From the NCBI RefSeq assembly GCF_003049575.1, contig NZ_PYWI01000002.1, forward strand, positions 248,001-312,000: a stretch of 64,000 nt of DNA, written 5' to 3'. Within the stretch, counting starts at the first letter, position 1. Every line of letters begins with the position of its first letter. Of the stretch, positions 62,626 through 64,000 are shown piece by piece. Below the pieces are notes generated by a model. It searched no databases. It was not told where the DNA came from and worked only from the letters and a program-made list of their open reading frames with translations. The stretch comes from Lysinibacillus parviboronicapiens. Lineage in GTDB: Bacteria; Bacillota; Bacilli; Bacillales_A; Planococcaceae. The translations under genes and the position numbers were made by a program.

Positions 62626-62745
62626 GGAATGAGATAGAATAAGTATGAATCAACTAAAAAGCGCTTTAATCCTTTATGATTAAGGGATTGAAGCGTTTTT
62701 TTGAGAATGCGTTAAACGATTTATCATCCTTCATGAAATCCTTAA
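62626..62745 (+). repeat. attR-flank repeat, copy 3 (partial), with terminator
   Basis: GAGATAGAATAAGTATGAAT, CAACTAAAAAGCGCTTTAAT and TTTTGAGAATGCGTTAAACG match copy 1 (GATAGAATAAGTTTGAACC, AAAAGCGCTTCAAATCC, CTGAGAATCAGTTAG). The core TGGGACGT is absent. A working terminator remains (62656-62702: GCGCTTTAATCC/GGGATTGAAGCG, T6). The remaining 62291-62808 shows no gene. Confidence 0.6.
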
Positions 62746-62808
62746 TCATTTAGAATATTTTGTATAAAATTCGGCAATGAATAGGTGTAAAATGAAGGGG
62801 TGGTAGTG

Positions 62809-63009
62809 ATGGAATTTTATAAGGATAAAGAAATTTACTGCTACAGCTGTCGTAAAAAAACTTTATTTACATGTAAAGACAAGCATAAAAAAAGTGGTGT
62901 AGACAGTCATTGTAGTGAATGTTCTGGGATTTGGTTTGAATGGCAAAATCGAGCGGTAGAGCGAGAAATGGAAAAGTGGATTGAATATAATCAAGGGCTT
63001 GCAAATTAA
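62809..63009 (+). CDS. Small zinc-ribbon protein (66 aa)
   Basis: CYSCRKKTLF and CSECSGIWFE give a four-Cys zinc ribbon; the rest is a helical acidic tail (EREMEKWIEYNQGL). ATG after GGGGTGGTAG. Chromosomal, monocistronic. No function known. Confidence 0.68.
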   Translation: MEFYKDKEIYCYSCRKKTLFTCKDKHKKSGVDSHCSECSGIWFEWQNRAVEREMEKWIEYNQGLAN

Positions 63010-63081
63010 ATCGATATCTATTTTCACAATAAAAAAGTATAATTGAAGCTATTTACTTGTAGAATCGACTCCTATGTAAAA

Positions 63082-63192
63082 GTTGATTGGAACGAAGGGC
63101 GGTGACTCCTACGAAAAAAGCGGGAAAGTCGAGAACCTGGTCTAAAGCTCGCTCCTGCCTGTGGAAAGTGTCCGCCTGTTTTAGAAATCAAC
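63082..63192. repeat. Decayed intergenic repeat of Bacillales type
   Basis: 111 bases between inverted GTTGATT and AATCAAC, with GGAACGAAGGGCGGTGACTC, AAAGCGGGAAAGTCGAGA and GGAAAGTGTCCGCC inside, the recurring blocks of a GC-rich intergenic repeat widespread in Bacillus relatives. Likely non-coding and non-autonomous. Copy degraded relative to what I remember of the consensus. Confidence 0.6.
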
Positions 63193-63213
63193 GGTTTCAT
63201 CTAAATTTATTGT

Positions 63214-63262
63214 AAAAGAAAAAACTGTAGGCAAACTCAATTTTTACTGAGTCTGTCTACAG
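63214..63262 (-). terminator. Terminator of the cold-shock gene
   Basis: On the minus strand CTGTAGACAGACTCA pairs with TGAGTTTGCCTACAG, then T6CT4. A plus-strand terminator (AGGTATCCT/AGGATGCCT, T6) overlaps the same gap at 63267-63296. Confidence 0.85.
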
Positions 63263-63314
63263 TCTGAGGTATCCTAATGAAAGGATGCCTTTTTTGTATG
63301 GTGATAATTAGAAA

Positions 63315-63518
63315 TTAAAGTTTTACGATGTTTGTAGCTTGTGGTCCACGTTGGCCGTCTTCTACTGAGAATTCAACTTTTTGACCTTCGTCAAGTGATT
63401 TGAAACCGTCACCTTGGATAGCTGAGAAGTGAGCGAATACATCGTTTCCGCCTTCTACTTCGATGAATCCAAAACCTTTTTCTGCGTTAAACCATTTTAC
63501 TGTACCTTGTTGTGTCAT
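63315..63518 (-). CDS. Cold-shock protein, CspA/CspB family
   Basis: 67-residue single OB-fold RNA/ssDNA chaperone. RNP1 KGFGFIEV and RNP2-like VFAHFSAI are intact, and the [18 protein letters not shown] block is invariant. It melts RNA structures at low temperature. Start at the ATG behind AATGGAGGTCATTCAA. A long leader with a terminator hairpin and a consensus promoter lie upstream. Confidence 0.97.
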   Translation of the reverse strand: MTQQGTVKWFNAEKGFGFIEVEGGNDVFAHFSAIQGDGFKSLDEGQKVEFSVEDGQRGPQATNIVKL

Positions 63519-63573
63519 TTGAATGACCTCCATTAATTGTATTAAATAATATCATAAACTTCAAAAGAAAAAA

Positions 63574-63631
63574 ATTCACATATTACAAAAAGTATCGAAC
63601 AAAACATGATTACTCTTTGTAATATGTGAAT
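63574..63631 (-). promoter_or_regulatory. Terminator-like hairpin inside the csp leader
   Basis: Perfect 16-bp arms (ATTCACATATTACAAA at 63574-63589 and its complement at 63616-63631) with T7 on the minus strand after the stem. It lies between the promoter and the csp start, so transcripts must read through it. Fits attenuation or a cold-sensitive leader. Alternatively it ends an unseen upstream transcript. Confidence 0.72.
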
Positions 63632-63665
63632 TCATTGATTCTTTGCAAACGATGTTATTAAATTT

Positions 63666-63694
63666 ATTATATCACTAAAAATCGTATTTGTCTA
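63666..63694 (-). promoter_or_regulatory. Sigma-A promoter of the csp gene
   Basis: Minus strand: TAGACA, 17-base spacer, perfect TATAAT. Predicted start near 63659 gives an untranslated leader of about 140 bases, long like other csp leaders. To the right, up to base 64000, I see no convincing gene. Confidence 0.8.
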
Positions 63695-64000
63695 GTACTG
63701 AATCGAAATCTTTCGTGAGGCCCATATTGCTAAGTAATTCATGCGCCATGCAAAAACCTTACGACCCCTCATTTACTCCGCAACCAGCGCAGGATGACGG
63801 CAAGGCTACTTAAACTTCAATCCTCCCGTATACACCAAAAGATTAGCAAGAATATGGTTAAAGTAACATATAGAGGAAACCATCGTGATCATACAATTTT
63901 TAGCTGGGAAGGGGGCCAATGTAGTCTGGCTCTAAATTTTGTAGGGAAAATAAAGTTTTTAGAAACACGATAACCATCTATCAGTTGCTCTTTGATAGAT

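Overview
The window is AT-rich Gram-positive DNA, most consistent with Lysinibacillus or a close Bacillales relative. The grounds are the rph, rdgB, YsnB-type phosphodiesterase gene order at the left edge, strong AGGAGG ribosome sites with frequent GTG and TTG starts, a Ger(x)C germination gene, an S-layer homology (SLH) relic and a CspB-type cold-shock gene. The genus is an inference from gene content.

Layout. 1-6.0 kb is ordinary chromosome: the 3' part of rph, rdgB, a YsnB-like phosphodiesterase, selO, a DUF2639-like small protein, a DUF2071 protein, an unrecognised conserved protein and an SDR oxidoreductase. A tRNA-Arg(TCT) gene with a consensus promoter lies at 6228-6301. A complete siphovirus-type prophage, about 43.7 kb, is inserted at its 3' end (6291-50015). 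Its left arm carries the integrase, an ImmA-like protein, a CI-like repressor with an operator array, an antirepressor and small early genes. Then come a recombination and replication block (Gam-like, Sak4-like ATPase, DUF669 protein, primase-polymerase/D5 helicase, candidate origin, ERCC4 nuclease), an inverted OLD-family ATPase/nuclease as cargo, a RinA-like late regulator, HNH, terS/terL, portal, ClpP-like protease, HK97 capsid, head-tail connectors, tail tube, frameshifted tail chaperones, tape measure, Dit/Tal baseplate, Gly-rich tail tip, holin and endolysin. The right arm holds accessory and membrane genes and a second regulatory switch.

50.0-57.5 kb looks like the decayed remains of an older related element. 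A second diverged copy of the attR flank lies at 57.4-57.66 kb, and a scrambled relic of the prophage's right-end wHTH gene lies 1.5 kb inside it. A third partial copy of the flank is at 62.6 kb, so the tRNA appears to have accumulated elements in tandem. Between these sit a GHL10 protein with a broken SLH tail, a TrmB-like regulator with an EamA exporter that share an operator, GNAT and LOG-family pseudogenes, a secreted repeat protein, a YfcC-family transporter with its probable regulator, a frameshifted orphan Ger(x)C gene and a cold-shock gene with an unusual leader.

Most notable observations. (1) A 10-bp motif, TGTGGARGRC, occurs 28 times across the prophage on both strands, and I found it nowhere in the 20 kb of flanks. 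(2) A lambda-type GGGAAAG -1 frameshift site sits between the tail chaperone ORFs. (3) The endolysin has an in-frame stop with its C-terminal coding sequence intact downstream. (4) The portal gene appears to use an ATT start. (5) A 22-bp operator is shared by the TrmB-like gene and eamA. (6) An intrinsic terminator lies inside the csp leader. (7) The attachment-site flank is repeated in tandem. All coordinates and motif counts were read by eye; no database search was run.
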